Below are positions 25,061 through 34,929 of a stretch of DNA of 64,000 nucleotides, piece after piece. Each line of letters starts with the position of its first letter. Position 1 is the stretch's first letter. The stretch is from Paenibacillus sp. LS1 (GTDB taxonomy: Bacteria > Bacillota > Bacilli > Paenibacillales > Paenibacillaceae). Both the position numbers and the translations under genes were made by a program. A model generated the notes under the pieces. The model did no database searches, had not been told where the DNA came from, and worked only from the letters and a program-made list of their open reading frames with translations. Where the stretch lies: the NCBI RefSeq assembly GCF_026013365.1, contig NZ_JAPDOE010000001.1, positions 992,001 through 1,056,000 on the forward strand, written 5' to 3'.

Positions 25061-25501
25061 TCATACCGAAGTCGATAATGCAGGCTCTTTGGTCTTGGGC
25101 GTTGTCATTTTGCCTAACAGATATACCAACAGTTGTTGATTGTGCATCGAAATGTTACTGAGAACGGAATTCATGAATTCATTGCGGATGGTGATGCCAC
25201 GCTCTGTCTCCATTCTCCCTTTGTCGGATAGAGATACCCACACAATGCGTCGATCCTGATTATCCCGATTCCTGCGAATCAGATCATTCTTCTCCATGCG
25301 ATCGAGCAGCATCGTTACGGCAGCTGGCGTCGTCGCCAGAAAAGGAATCAGATCTGAAGGTTTCATCTTCTGATGATCCTCAAGCACCTCCAGAACAGCC
25401 AGCTGAGCCTCCGTCAATGAGGGTGCCAGCTCTTGATCCATGTGCAATTTATAATCTTTGGTTAGTCTGGACCAGCACTTGGCAAAATCGGAATTATACA
25501 T
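25061..25501 (-). CDS. Second MarR-family regulator, orphan
   Basis: A 146-residue winged-helix protein (MKPSDLIPFLATTPAAVTMLLDRMEKNDLIRR helix-turn-helix; RDNQDRRIVWVSLSDKGR wing). I start it at the ATG at 25501, preceded by GAGAGGAG, rather than 11 codons upstream. No gene follows in the same transcript before a terminator, so its targets are outside its own operon or elsewhere in the genome. It is not closely similar to the other MarR here. Confidence 0.88.
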   Translation of the reverse strand: MYNSDFAKCWSRLTKDYKLHMDQELAPSLTEAQLAVLEVLEDHQKMKPSDLIPFLATTPAAVTMLLDRMEKNDLIRRNRDNQDRRIVWVSLSDKGRMETERGITIRNEFMNSVLSNISMHNQQLLVYLLGKMTTPKTKEPALSTSV

Positions 25502-25674
25502 CTTACATCGCTCCTCTCTGCAACCGGTTATCACTTCACCTGCTTAAGTTTTCGCGCTCCAAAGCCGCATTCCTGCTGACTTTTTTCAATTTCCTAGCGA
25601 TCGACCGTAATCGACGAAGGTTGTTAAACTTCGCATGAATGCCCTCTTCTAATCCGCCTTTGAACAACAAAAAA

Positions 25675-25716
25675 AGACTCTTCGCATGACAGGATTAGCT
25701 GCTCTGCGAAAAGTCT
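25675..25716 (-). terminator. Terminator after parC
   Basis: AGACTcTTCGCA pairs with TGCGAAaAGTCT; on the minus strand the stem is followed by TTTTTTTGTTG. Confidence 0.85.
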
Positions 25717-25729
25717 CGTTTACTAACTT

Positions 25730-28192
25730 TTATGAAGATGATGCTGGTTGATTCTCATTAAAGTCCCTTAGAAGTTCAACGATCTCGTCCTGTTTGTCCA
25801 CATGAACGAGCAGCTTGCCAATATGTTTGCGCTCGGTGATCGGAACACCTTCCGATGATATCGGAGCCACTTGGCCTTCCTTGGTCATTACCGTGATATT
25901 ACGTTGCTCTTTACAATAAAACGCGCCAACAATGCGGCTACCATTCGGTTTAACGCGTTTGCCTTCCTTAAACTCGAATGTGGCAAGCCCCTTGCCTCCA
26001 CGGCTCTGTATAGCGTAATCCAGAAGTAATGATCGTTTACCATATCCCAGATCGGACAACACGGCAACTTCACCTTCATCTCCTTCTACCCATAAAGCCG
26101 ATACAACTTCATCTGTATCTCTTAACTGAATACCACGAACACCACCAGACACACGACCCATTGGATTGACTTCATCCTCTCGGAAACGAATCGCCATGGC
26201 TTCTTTCGTAATCAGCATAATATCTTGACCACCTGTACTTAGATGTACAGATAGCACCTCATCATCCTTGCCTACTTTACAAGCCGCAACTGCACCGGAA
26301 CGCTTGGTAACGTAATCCTTCAGCTCCGTACGTTTCACCTGTCCTCTCCGCGTGACGAAGACCAGACTGTGATTCGGCTCTTCAAAGGATTTCACAGCAA
26401 GAACACTTGCAATACGGTCATCTTTCGCAAGTGGAATCACGTTCACAATTGCTGTGCCCGGGTCTTTCCACTTGAATTCAGGTACCTGGTGAACAGGTAA
26501 CAGGAAATACTGACCTTTCCTCGTAAAGACAAGCAGATTCTCAAGCGTATTCACTTCCAGAACCTGAGCGATATAATCGCCGTCTTTCACACCACTTCCG
26601 CTCCGTTCACCACCAGAACGTGTAAAGGACTGCATGCCTGTACGTTTCACGTATCCCTCTTTGGATAACGTAACAAATACATCTTCCGCATTCACAAGTA
26701 CTTCGAGATTAACTTTGAGTTCTTCTACTTCACCCTGGATCGCAGAACGACGGTCTATGCCGTATTTCTCACGAATCTCCATCAATTCTTTGCGGATAAC
26801 TCCGATGAGCTTGCGATCACTATCCAGAATGGATTGTAATTGCGCAATCTTTTTCATCAGTTCACCGAGTTCCTTTTCCAGAGAATTGATCTCGAGATTC
26901 GTCAAACGGTACAATTGCAAAGTAAGGATGGAATCCGCTTGGCGTTCTGTGAATCCAAACATCCACATCAGGTTATTTTGGGCATCCTGACGGTTTTTCG
27001 ATGCTTTGATCGCTGCAATGACCTCGTCAAGGATGTTAAGTGCTTTTACCAGGCCCTCGAGTACATGCGCACGGTCTTGCGCCTTCTCCAGCTCAAACCG
27101 GGTACGGAATGTCACAACTTCCCGCTGATGGGCAATGTAAGCCTCCAGGATCGATTTCAATCCTAATTGGTGAGGTGCTTTATTCACAATCGCAACCATA
27201 TTGAAGTTATAGGTGACTTGCAGGTCGGTTTTCTTCAGCAAATAAGCCAAAATGCCTTGTGCATCCGCTTCTTTTTTCAGCTCAACCACGATTCGCAGAC
27301 CTTCACGTCCACTCTCATCACGCACTTCAGCAATACCTTCAACCTTCTTCTCAAGTCGAATGTTCTCCATCGCTGTAACCAGACGAGACTTCACGACCTG
27401 ATAAGGGATCTCGGTAATAACGATTTGCTGTTTGCCACCACGCATGTTTTCAATCTCGGTTTTGGACCGGATATAGATCCGTCCTTTACCTGTGCGATAG
27501 GCATCCAGAATGCCGTCGCCGCCCATAATCAATCCGCCTGTCGGAAAGTCAGGACCTTTCATGAACATCATGATCTCGTCAAGCTCAATGGACGGTTTTT
27601 CCATTACAGCGATGGAAGCATCAATGACTTCACGCAAATTGTGCGGAGGAATCTCCGTTGCAAACCCAGAGGAAATTCCGCTGACGCCATTCACCAGCAA
27701 GTTCGGATAACGGGATGGCAATACAACCGGTTCTTTGGCCGTATTATCAAAGTTATCCTTAAACAGAACGGTCCGTTTCTCGATATCGCGAAGCATCTCC
27801 ATCGCGATGGGCGACAAACGGGCCTCCGTATACCGCATCGCCGCTGCCGGGTCATCATCCTGTGATCCCCAGTTACCATGACCGTCCACGAGCATATGGC
27901 CCATTTTCCATGGCTGTGCCATCCGCACCATACCCTCATAGATAGAGGAGTCACCGTGAGGATGATAATTACCCATTACGTCCCCAACGGTTTTGGCAGA
28001 CTTGCGGTAAGTCTTGTCAGGCGTATTACCTGAATCGTACATAGCGTACAGAATACGCCGTTGTACTGGCTTCAACCCATCCCGTACGTCGGGAATGGCT
28101 CGATCCTGAATAATATATTTGGAGTAGCGACCGAAACGGTCCCCTACGACCTCTTCGAGAAAGGCCGGCATAAATTGTTCTGATGGACTCAT
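25730..28192 (-). CDS. parC: DNA topoisomerase IV subunit A
   Basis: An 820-residue subunit that cuts and rejoins DNA during chromosome decatenation. The catalytic tyrosine is Y121 in [12 protein letters not shown]; the quinolone region [12 protein letters not shown] keeps the serines and the glutamate (S82, S83, E86) normally linked to drug sensitivity. The winged-helix and tower domains are followed by a coiled coil (about 430-480) and C-terminal beta-pinwheel blades with repeats of the G-[RK]-G/KRT type ([31 protein letters not shown]). I call ParC rather than GyrA because parE is immediately upstream. The GTG three codons upstream lies inside the GAAGGTG ribosome-binding site, so the ATG at 28192 is preferred. 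Confidence 0.95.
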   Translation of the reverse strand: MSPSEQFMPAFLEEVVGDRFGRYSKYIIQDRAIPDVRDGLKPVQRRILYAMYDSGNTPDKTYRKSAKTVGDVMGNYHPHGDSSIYEGMVRMAQPWKMGHMLVDGHGNWGSQDDDPAAAMRYTEARLSPIAMEMLRDIEKRTVLFKDNFDNTAKEPVVLPSRYPNLLVNGVSGISSGFATEIPPHNLREVIDASIAVMEKPSIELDEIMMFMKGPDFPTGGLIMGGDGILDAYRTGKGRIYIRSKTEIENMRGGKQQIVITEIPYQVVKSRLVTAMENIRLEKKVEGIAEVRDESGREGLRIVVELKKEADAQGILAYLLKKTDLQVTYNFNMVAIVNKAPHQLGLKSILEAYIAHQREVVTFRTRFELEKAQDRAHVLEGLVKALNILDEVIAAIKASKNRQDAQNNLMWMFGFTERQADSILTLQLYRLTNLEINSLEKELGELMKKIAQLQSILDSDRKLIGVIRKELMEIREKYGIDRRSAIQGEVEELKVNLEVLVNAEDVFVTLSKEGYVKRTGMQSFTRSGGERSGSGVKDGDYIAQVLEVNTLENLLVFTRKGQYFLLPVHQVPEFKWKDPGTAIVNVIPLAKDDRIASVLAVKSFEEPNHSLVFVTRRGQVKRTELKDYVTKRSGAVAACKVGKDDEVLSVHLSTGGQDIMLITKEAMAIRFREDEVNPMGRVSGGVRGIQLRDTDEVVSALWVEGDEGEVAVLSDLGYGKRSLLLDYAIQSRGGKGLATFEFKEGKRVKPNGSRIVGAFYCKEQRNITVMTKEGQVAPISSEGVPITERKHIGKLLVHVDKQDEIVELLRDFNENQPASSS

Positions 28193-28204
28193 TCCAAGCA
28201 CCTT

Positions 28205-30184
28205 CTATTCTTCGTACTCTGTAAAGTCGACGTTCTCTACAATCCAGCGTTTACGCGGATCAACCTTATCACCCATGAGCGTAGATACACGACGTTCTGC
28301 TTTTGCTGCATCAACAATCTGTACCTTCAGCATCGCACGAGTTTCCGGATTCATCGTTGTCTCCCATAGTTGATCCGGATTCATCTCACCAAGCCCTTTA
28401 TAACGTTGAAGCTCAACATTATTACCGAATTCCTTCATATAATTCGCCAGTTCTTCATCCGTCCATGCATATCGAACGCTCGCAAGCTTACCAGACTTAC
28501 GAGTAAGTTTGTACAATGGTGGCTGAGCTATATATACTTTGCCTGCGTCAATTAATGGCTTCATATAACGATAAAAGAAGGTTAACAACAGCACCTGAAT
28601 ATGTGCGCCGTCCGTATCGGCATCGGTCATAATGATAATTTTGGAATAATTGCTGTCTTCAACTGCAAATTCGGTTCCAATGCCCGCCCCGATCGCCGCT
28701 GTGATCGCACGGTATTCTTCATTTTTGAGAATATCAGCCAGCTTCGATTTTTCCGGATTGAGCGGTTTTCCCTTGAGGGGCAAAATAGCCTGAATCTTCG
28801 AGTCGCGTCCCTGTTTGGCAGAACCACCTGCGGAATCACCTTCGACAATAAATAACTCATTGCGGGTAAAATCCTTCGATTGCGCCGGCGTGAGCTTGCC
28901 GTTCAGGTTGGAACTTTCGCTTCGTTTCTTGCCTGTACGCATATCATCACGTGCTTTGCGGGCTGCTTCTCTGGCTCTGGAGGCTTGAACCGCTTTACGA
29001 ATTAACGTCTGCGCTACCTGCGGGTTTTCTTCCAGGAACCTTTGAATATTCTCGGACACGACCGAATCTACTGCACTTCGTGCGGAAGCGCTACCGAGCT
29101 GATCCTTCGTCTGACCTACGAACTCAACCTCTGACATTTTGACACTGATGACGGCCATCATACCTTCACGCAAATCATTGCCTTCGAGGTTTTTATCTTT
29201 TTCCTTAATCATGCTGGTACGCCGTGCGTAGTCATTCATTACACGAGTGTACGCAGCCCTGAATCCGGTCTCATGAGTACCGCCACCCCGAGTAGGGATC
29301 GAGTTCACGAACGAAGCCAGCGTTTCGGTATAACCTGCGTTATACTGGATCGCCACTTCAACTTCAATGTCATCCTTCTCCGCATAGAAGTGAATGACAT
29401 CATGCAGCACGTCTTTATTTTCGTTAAGAAAAGCAACAAACTGGCTTGCTCCGCCTTCATACATATATTCATCTTGATTACCTGAACGTTCGTCCTTGAG
29501 CACAATTCTCAGACCTGAATTCAGAAAAGCAATCTCCTGAAGACGTTCTGCCAGTGTATCATAATTAAATTGAATGCCGCTCTGGAACACACGAATATCC
29601 GGTTTAAATGTAACTTTCGTACCTGTCCGGTTGGTATTGCCCAATACTTCGAGACCCGACACCGGTTCTCCGACATGTTCAATCCCTTTTTTGTCCTGCC
29701 AATACTCGAATCGCTGACGATGAATCTTGCCATCACGGAAAATTTCGACTTCAAGCCATTCGGACAATGCGTTTGTAACTGACGCACCTACACCGTGCAA
29801 ACCGCCGGATTTTTTGTATCCTGATCCACCGAACTTTCCGCCTGCGTGCAAAATCGTAAACACGACCTGGGGAGTAGGAATCCCTGTTTTATGTATACCT
29901 GTCGGAATTCCCCTTCCGTTATCCTGAACCGTAATAGAACCGTCCTTATGCAGCGTGATATCGATTTTGGAGCAGAATTTGGCGAGATGTTCGTCGACAG
30001 CGTTGTCCACTATTTCCCATACCAAATGATGTAGACCTGAAGTGCTGGTGCTGCCGATGTACATCCCCGGCCGTTTCCGTACCGCTACCAACCCTTCAAG
30101 TACTTGAATGTCGTCCGCGTCGTAGCCTGAAGACCCCTGTCCTCCGCCTGTCGAACCTGCCGACATATCGATTTGCTCGACCAT
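28205..30184 (-). CDS. parE: DNA topoisomerase IV subunit B
   Basis: A 659-residue ATPase subunit. GHKL motifs are clear: EIVDNAVDEH, DNGRGIPTG, GGLHGVGASVTNALS; the transducer domain lysine region VGQTKDQLGSA; and the TOPRIM motifs EGDSAGGSAKQGRD and DADTDGAHI, followed by RYKGLGEMNPDQLWETTMNP. AAGGGGGAG precedes the ATG. parC starts 12 bp after its stop, so they are one transcript. The 76 bp to the ABC-2 permease gene upstream holds no clear terminator, so read-through from that operon is possible. Confidence 0.96.
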   Translation of the reverse strand: MVEQIDMSAGSTGGGQGSSGYDADDIQVLEGLVAVRKRPGMYIGSTSTSGLHHLVWEIVDNAVDEHLAKFCSKIDITLHKDGSITVQDNGRGIPTGIHKTGIPTPQVVFTILHAGGKFGGSGYKKSGGLHGVGASVTNALSEWLEVEIFRDGKIHRQRFEYWQDKKGIEHVGEPVSGLEVLGNTNRTGTKVTFKPDIRVFQSGIQFNYDTLAERLQEIAFLNSGLRIVLKDERSGNQDEYMYEGGASQFVAFLNENKDVLHDVIHFYAEKDDIEVEVAIQYNAGYTETLASFVNSIPTRGGGTHETGFRAAYTRVMNDYARRTSMIKEKDKNLEGNDLREGMMAVISVKMSEVEFVGQTKDQLGSASARSAVDSVVSENIQRFLEENPQVAQTLIRKAVQASRAREAARKARDDMRTGKKRSESSNLNGKLTPAQSKDFTRNELFIVEGDSAGGSAKQGRDSKIQAILPLKGKPLNPEKSKLADILKNEEYRAITAAIGAGIGTEFAVEDSNYSKIIIMTDADTDGAHIQVLLLTFFYRYMKPLIDAGKVYIAQPPLYKLTRKSGKLASVRYAWTDEELANYMKEFGNNVELQRYKGLGEMNPDQLWETTMNPETRAMLKVQIVDAAKAERRVSTLMGDKVDPRKRWIVENVDFTEYEE

Positions 30185-30260
30185 TCATGCTCCCCCTTCT
30201 TAACTTGCAACTAAAAAAATGCCTAAAATGCAAACAGATGTTTTCTTATCCTTGTCCATT

Positions 30261-31250
30261 TTAATTCAAGATATCCCGTTTCGTAAAGACAAGGAATGAC
30301 ACAATCAGTGAAGCAACGCCCCAAACACTAAGCACAATAAGGGAAAAACCTAAATTCATACCCTCGATTGGCGGTAATCCACCAGACAAATAATCAGGAA
30401 GTTCGAGGTTAACCATGAACAGATACTTCGCTGTCTGCCAGGATGCTGCCATACTGGTCAAGATTGTTCCTGCAATCAAAGCGGCCATCATGATAACAAT
30501 ACTTGCAGCAGTACTGCGCACAAGCACAGATACCATAAATGCAAGCATAGCCACAATTACACTCACAAACCAGATCAGTCCTGCCTGCATGAGCATATAC
30601 AGCCACTGGTCTACAGCATGCACTGCCGACATATCGACATCGGTTCCCACTACCTTGAATCCTGTGAAGATCGGCATGTTGAAGCCTTTGTAGCCAAAGA
30701 CGGCACCCGATATGACATAACATATAATGTAGGCTGATACCACTATGATCGAAACAAACATAATCAGCGTAATTAATTTGCTCAGAAGTACTTTCCAGCG
30801 TCTAACCGGACGCGTTAAAAGCATTTTAATCGTACCTGTCGTACGTTCACCTGAAACAAGATCCGAAGCAATAGCCATGATTAACAGTGGAATAAACAAT
30901 CCTACTGCATTGTTCATGAACTCCCTCGTAAAAGTAACACCACCAGGTTCTTTGGGATTGATGTCATTTTCGAGATAGTACTGCATCTGCTGGATATATA
31001 CTGTTCTATATTTCTTATATTCTTCAGGTACCCGATCGCTACCGAGCGAGTTTTGATTGTCTGTGATGGCCTGTTGCAGTTCAAGCCGCCAATCGCCGCC
31101 GAATTTGTCCCGATTATTCTCCGCAGATTTCATCTGGGCATACGTAAACATCGGTACGAGGATCGCAAGTACAATAAATATAATATAAAGCCGTTTTTTC
31201 TTCACCATCTTAATCGTTTCATTGCGAATCAGCGGCATGATATTATTCAA
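30261..31250 (-). CDS. ABC-2 type transporter permease
   Basis: A 329-residue membrane protein with a cytoplasmic N-terminus, a first helix (YIIFIVLAILVPMFTYA), an extracytoplasmic loop of about 100 residues, and five further helices in the C-terminal two thirds. The segment SDLVSGERTTGTIKMLLTRPVRRWKVLLSK is the conserved coupling stretch of ABC-2 permeases. The frame is open to a GTG at 31259, but the TTG at 31250 has AGAAGGTG 6 bases before it and is preferred. The gene overlaps the ATPase gene by 8 bp. Substrate is unknown; such NatB/YhaP-like pairs export ions, lipids or peptides. Confidence 0.88.
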   Translation of the reverse strand: MNNIMPLIRNETIKMVKKKRLYIIFIVLAILVPMFTYAQMKSAENNRDKFGGDWRLELQQAITDNQNSLGSDRVPEEYKKYRTVYIQQMQYYLENDINPKEPGGVTFTREFMNNAVGLFIPLLIMAIASDLVSGERTTGTIKMLLTRPVRRWKVLLSKLITLIMFVSIIVVSAYIICYVISGAVFGYKGFNMPIFTGFKVVGTDVDMSAVHAVDQWLYMLMQAGLIWFVSVIVAMLAFMVSVLVRSTAASIVIMMAALIAGTILTSMAASWQTAKYLFMVNLELPDYLSGGLPPIEGMNLGFSLIVLSVWGVASLIVSFLVFTKRDILN

Positions 31251-32208
31251 TGGATTCACCTTCTGTCATTTTTAAGAATAGTTGTTCGAGCGTAGGCTGA
31301 ATCCGCTGTACCCCTTCAACCTGTACACCAGCTTGAACCATCTGTTGCACCATATCAGGAATTCGATCTTCGTGCATCTCGGCAACCACAGCGTTGGGAC
31401 CAAGTCCCGCAACAATGGTATCATCCATCACATCGGCTGGTCGACCTACCAGAGCAATACCTGCATCCTGCAACATTTTTTTGCCTTGCTCCAGTGGTGA
31501 AACATGCCATATAGCCAACTTCGAATGATCTTCAATCAGCTCGCTAACGCCTCCAACGGCAAGCACACGTCCAGCACTGATAATGGCTACTCTGTCACAG
31601 AGAAGCTGGATCTCACTTAGCAAGTGACTGCTGACAAATACAGCCATACCTTCACTGGCAAGTTGTTTAATAAAGACCCGTAGTTCCTTAATGCCTTTCG
31701 GATCAAGGCCATTTGTCGGTTCATCCAAAATAAGCAGACGTGGACGCCCAAGCAACGCTTGCGCAATACCGAGGCGTTGACGCATACCCAGTGAGTATGT
31801 TCTGACTTTATCGTGAATGCGCTGATCCAAACGTACAATATCCACGACTTCCTGAATACGCTCATTGTCCACACCTGGTTGCATGCGGGCAAAATGCTCC
31901 AAGTTCTCCCACCCGGTCAGATATGTATATACCTCCGGATTCTCAACAATAGAGCCTACGTACTTCAAAGCACGCTCAGGGTCCCGATTCACATCATAAC
32001 CACAGACTTTAATTTTACCTTCTGTAGGTTTGATCAGATCGACCAGCATCCGTATCGTAGTTGTTTTGCCAGCACCGTTGGGACCGAGAAATCCGAAGAT
32101 TTCACCAGGTTTTACGTCAAATGTAACGTCCTTAATGATCCATTTGCGTCCGATCCGCTTTTTCAGATTCTGTACGGATAGGACGGAATCATACTGCTGC
32201 TCTGCCAT
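31243..32208 (-). CDS. ABC transporter ATP-binding protein
   Basis: A 321-residue ATPase of the ABC-2 class: Walker A GPNGAGKTTT, Q-loop VENPEVY, signature YSLGMRQRLGIA, Walker B LLILDEPTNGLDPKG, H-loop SSHLLSE, and a C-terminal regulatory extension of about 90 residues. It is placed directly after the GDSL gene (its ATG immediately follows that stop) and overlaps the permease gene, so the three form one operon. Confidence 0.92.
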   Translation of the reverse strand: MAEQQYDSVLSVQNLKKRIGRKWIIKDVTFDVKPGEIFGFLGPNGAGKTTTIRMLVDLIKPTEGKIKVCGYDVNRDPERALKYVGSIVENPEVYTYLTGWENLEHFARMQPGVDNERIQEVVDIVRLDQRIHDKVRTYSLGMRQRLGIAQALLGRPRLLILDEPTNGLDPKGIKELRVFIKQLASEGMAVFVSSHLLSEIQLLCDRVAIISAGRVLAVGGVSELIEDHSKLAIWHVSPLEQGKKMLQDAGIALVGRPADVMDDTIVAGLGPNAVVAEMHEDRIPDMVQQMVQAGVQVEGVQRIQPTLEQLFLKMTEGESIE

Positions 32209-33081
32209 TTAATTTCCGCTCCCTTCTGCCGGTGTATCCGCCTGAAATTCCTGTGCAATCCGAACTGCAATCTGCTCATAACCTTGTCCGTTCGGATGGA
32301 AATGATCTGAAGAGAGATACTCCCCCAGATGATTTTCAAATAAATCGAATGTAGGGACTAGTGTCATCTTGTCCTCATTGTTCAAAATAGCCAGCGCAGC
32401 ATCGTTCCATGCAGCAACAACGGCATTACCTGGCTTCTCCAGTTCCTTCACATCTCCAAATGGATTGTACAACCCTATGTACGCAATCTGTGCATCAGGA
32501 TTGATTTCTTTTACTTTCTTCAATATCTCTTGAAGACGTTTCGATGTTTCCGGCAAAGCCGCTGCCAATTGCTCTGCTGTTGGCGGATCTTCCCCTTGCA
32601 AAACTTGCCCCCCCTGGAATAGATCATTCGCTCCGATGGAGAGTAAAATAAAATTAGATTGCTGAAGTACATAACGTACACCTTGCTCATCCAGTTTTGT
32701 CAATAAAGCATCTGTTCTCAATCCGTTAACACCCAGATTATTAAGAACTTGAACGTCATATCCTTTATCTTTGAGCAGATTCCCTGCACGTCTCACAAAA
32801 CCAAGTCCTTCATCATCCCCCGTACCTCTTGCCAAGGAATCGCCGATGACGGCCATCCGAATCTTGCCATCTTCCACGACAGCCGTTTGCCCCTCGTTAT
32901 TCTTTGGTGGTGCAGTTGTCTCCGGACCTGTAGTTAATGCGGAATCTCCCTCGGGGAAAATCACGTCTTTTATGGCGTATCCAAATCCAAATAACAACAA
33001 CAAAGTTGCCAAGATGGATACTGTACTAACGGTTCTCCAGATCCATGGTGCTGAATCAAGGTTTTTTTTCTTTTTCATCAT
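32209..33081 (-). CDS. Membrane-anchored SGNH/GDSL hydrolase
   Basis: A 290-residue lipase/esterase-like protein with an N-terminal membrane anchor (about 18-40) and an extracytoplasmic SGNH domain. Block I is MAVIGDSLARGTG with the nucleophile serine, block III is LSIGANDLF with the asparagine, and the C-terminal DxxH pair is SSDHFHPNGQG. The frame begins at a GTG 7 codons upstream, but GCGGAGATG precedes two adjacent ATGs; I use the first (33081). It heads the GDSL-ATPase-permease operon, which suggests the hydrolase acts on a cell-envelope lipid or glycan linked to the transporter. That link is inference. Confidence 0.87.
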   Translation of the reverse strand: MMKKKKNLDSAPWIWRTVSTVSILATLLLLFGFGYAIKDVIFPEGDSALTTGPETTAPPKNNEGQTAVVEDGKIRMAVIGDSLARGTGDDEGLGFVRRAGNLLKDKGYDVQVLNNLGVNGLRTDALLTKLDEQGVRYVLQQSNFILLSIGANDLFQGGQVLQGEDPPTAEQLAAALPETSKRLQEILKKVKEINPDAQIAYIGLYNPFGDVKELEKPGNAVVAAWNDAALAILNNEDKMTLVPTFDLFENHLGEYLSSDHFHPNGQGYEQIAVRIAQEFQADTPAEGSGN

Positions 33082-33136
33082 CACATCTCCGCTCAAGTAC
33101 ACCGATCCGGGTGCTTTATAATTTATAATGACTTTA

Positions 33137-33192
33137 CATTAAGGCGTGTCTGAAAATCCGCTTCCTTCGGAGTTTTCAGACACGCCTTAATG
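33137..33192. repeat. Perfect 20-bp inverted repeat
   Basis: The arms CATTAAGGCGTGTCTGAAAA (33137-33156) and its exact reverse complement (33173-33192) enclose a 16-base loop that can itself pair (CCG/CGG). No T-run follows on either strand, so it is not a typical terminator; it lies between the CAP terminator and the GDSL promoter region. It may be a small repeated palindrome or a protein-binding site. Confidence 0.6.
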
Positions 33193-33285
33193 AGGCTATT
33201 CCTAAATAACATAAATGTTCTGTCGTTAATTTGCAAATTTTGGCGCCACATTCGTAAAATTCATTTTGTATATGTCATTTTACGG

Positions 33286-33335
33286 AAAAAAGGTTATGCC
33301 ACACACAGATTTCAACTGTGCTGGCATAACCTTTT
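33286..33335 (-). terminator. Terminator after the CAP-domain gene
   Basis: AAAAGGTTATGCC pairs with GGCATAACCTTTT around a structured loop; followed on the minus strand by TTTTTT. Confidence 0.88.
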
Positions 33336-33370
33336 GCAAAACAAATCTACATTTACTTCATTAAGAAATC

Positions 33371-34162
33371 TTATTTACCGATAAATTCTTGAGCCCAATA
33401 TCCATTGTAGAAACCTACACCGATATGCGTAAAGTTTTTGCTCAAAATATTGGCACGGTGGCCTTCACTATTCATCCAGGCTGTTACAACTTCCTGCGGT
33501 GTTTTTTGTCCTTTGGCAATGTTCTCACCTGCATAGCTGTATGTTACTCCGAATTGTTTCATCATATCAAACGGAGAACCATATGTTGGTGACTGGTGAT
33601 CAAAATAGTTATTGTTGCTCATATCTTTTACTTTGGCTACAGCTACTTTGTCCAGAAGGGCATCCGAAGAAAGAGCGCTCAGACCTGCTTTGGCACGCTC
33701 AGCGTTCACAAGTTTTACAACTTGAGTAGCAAAGTCTGATTGTGTGCTTTCGCTACCGCTATTACTTGTATTGTTACCTGTATTACCTGTGTTCGAAGGA
33801 TCTTTAGCCGGTGTAGTTGCCGGTTTTTCTTCTTGAGTTGGTTGGGTAGGTTTTGTCGGTTGCTCGGGCTTAGTTGTTGGCTCAGTAGGTTTTGTTGTCG
33901 GTTCAGCAGGTTTAGTGGTTTGATCAGGCTGCGTAGCAGGCTTCTCTACAATTTGTCCTTCGGATAGGGTATATCCGTTTTGTTTGAGCCATTGCTCAAT
34001 GTATGCTTTCAGGCTGTCTGTACTTGTAATCTTGTACGTTGCGGTAGTCTTATATGTTGAATCTGCAGCAGACGCGGAAGCAGGGAGCATAACCCCTACG
34101 GCCAGTACGGCTGTCAGACTGCTCGTCACGACGGTTTTCATCCATTTCTTTTTCAAATTCAT
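33371..34162 (-). CDS. Secreted CAP-domain (YkwD-type SCP/PR-1) protein
   Basis: A 263-residue secreted protein: signal peptide to about residue 32 (SASAAD), a short N-terminal domain, a low-complexity linker of repeated TKPxxPT units (about 80-115), and a CAP domain from about 142 (LVNAERAKAGL, DMSNNNYFDHQSPTYGSPFDMM, YAGENIAKG, WMNSEGHRANIL, HIGVGFYNGYWAQEF). The histidine/glutamate cavity residues are present. Bacterial YkwD proteins act at the cell wall in spores or biofilm; the activity is unclear. ATCTTAAGGAGATGAAT precedes the ATG. A good promoter lies 49-77 bp upstream of the ATG. Confidence 0.92.
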   Translation of the reverse strand: MNLKKKWMKTVVTSSLTAVLAVGVMLPASASAADSTYKTTATYKITSTDSLKAYIEQWLKQNGYTLSEGQIVEKPATQPDQTTKPAEPTTKPTEPTTKPEQPTKPTQPTQEEKPATTPAKDPSNTGNTGNNTSNSGSESTQSDFATQVVKLVNAERAKAGLSALSSDALLDKVAVAKVKDMSNNNYFDHQSPTYGSPFDMMKQFGVTYSYAGENIAKGQKTPQEVVTAWMNSEGHRANILSKNFTHIGVGFYNGYWAQEFIGK

Positions 34163-34210
34163 TCATCTCCTTAAGATTAGTTATTACAACTTTGTAATTA
34201 ATACTCTAGC

Positions 34211-34239
34211 AGTATATCAATTCATAAGAAGATTGTGAA
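34211..34239 (-). promoter_or_regulatory. Promoter of the CAP-domain gene
   Basis: On the minus strand TTCACA (34239-34234), a 17-base spacer and TATACT (34216-34211). The remaining intergenic stretch 34240-34470 holds only the GNAT terminator; I see no gene there. Confidence 0.6.
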
Positions 34240-34350
34240 CCCATAAATTATGGAAAAGTAACTTTTTTGTCATTTTTAAAGTGTTTCAAACACGCCGTGG
34301 CGGCTTATCCATCATGCCTCTATCCCTGTCTACAAAAGCATAAAAAAAAG

Positions 34351-34379
34351 ACATTCAGACTAAAAATGCTAGTCGAATG
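34351..34379 (-). terminator. Terminator after the GNAT gene
   Basis: CATTC-GACTA pairs with TAGTC-GAATG (one bulged base); on the minus strand eight Ts follow. Confidence 0.75.
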
Positions 34380-34470
34380 CCACTTCACCATCTATTTATC
34401 ACTCACGACACCAGAAGGTGTAGATCAGGATATAATGAGAATTTTAATGCTAGAAAGAACCTTGTTTATA

Positions 34471-34929
34471 CTATAGAAGAACTTTACTGAACCGATAGCC
34501 TCTCTTCTGAAAACCAATGTGCTCATAAAAAGAGTACGTTGTTGAAGTCACTTCACGGTTCGCACCCGTGACAAACAGTTGTTTACCACCTTGCTGTCTG
34601 CCCCAATCTTCAGCACGAGCCATCAGACGACGGCCAATTCCACCACCACGATGTTCCTGACCTACAATTAGAGAAGTAATCTGTGCGGCAGGTTCTGGAT
34701 AGGCATGATTTTGCACACATTGCAAGCCAATCACACCAATAATTTGTTCATCCACTTCGGCAACAAGCATGCACGCATTTGGATTGGTTTCCAAACATTC
34801 AATGCGTTCTTTCATGACATTGGCTGTTGTCGGATAGCTGACCTCTCGCATCAATCCCGTTACCGCTTCAGCATCTCGCAGTTCACACTCTCGGATCATC
34901 AGTACAGGGGCCTCAACATTATTGGACAT
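34471..34929 (-). CDS. GNAT-family N-acetyltransferase
   Basis: A 152-residue acetyl-CoA-dependent transferase; the A motif is [21 protein letters not shown] (Q/RxxGxG/A) preceded by VIGLQCV. It starts 11 bp before the purT stop, with GTGGAGGT as ribosome-binding site inside purT, so it is translationally coupled to the purine gene. The acceptor is unknown; a link to purine synthesis is not evident from sequence. Confidence 0.88.
   Translation of the reverse strand: MSNNVEAPVLMIRECELRDAEAVTGLMREVSYPTTANVMKERIECLETNPNACMLVAEVDEQIIGVIGLQCVQNHAYPEPAAQITSLIVGQEHRGGGIGRRLMARAEDWGRQQGGKQLFVTGANREVTSTTYSFYEHIGFQKRGYRFSKVLL

Noticed and set aside
27167..27865. 232-residue plus-strand open frame inside parC
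   Set aside because: Shadow frame opposite a well-conserved gene; cysteine/histidine-rich random-looking composition.
34267..34476. 69-residue plus-strand open frame between the CAP and GNAT genes
   Set aside because: No ribosome-binding site; it runs over the GNAT terminator.
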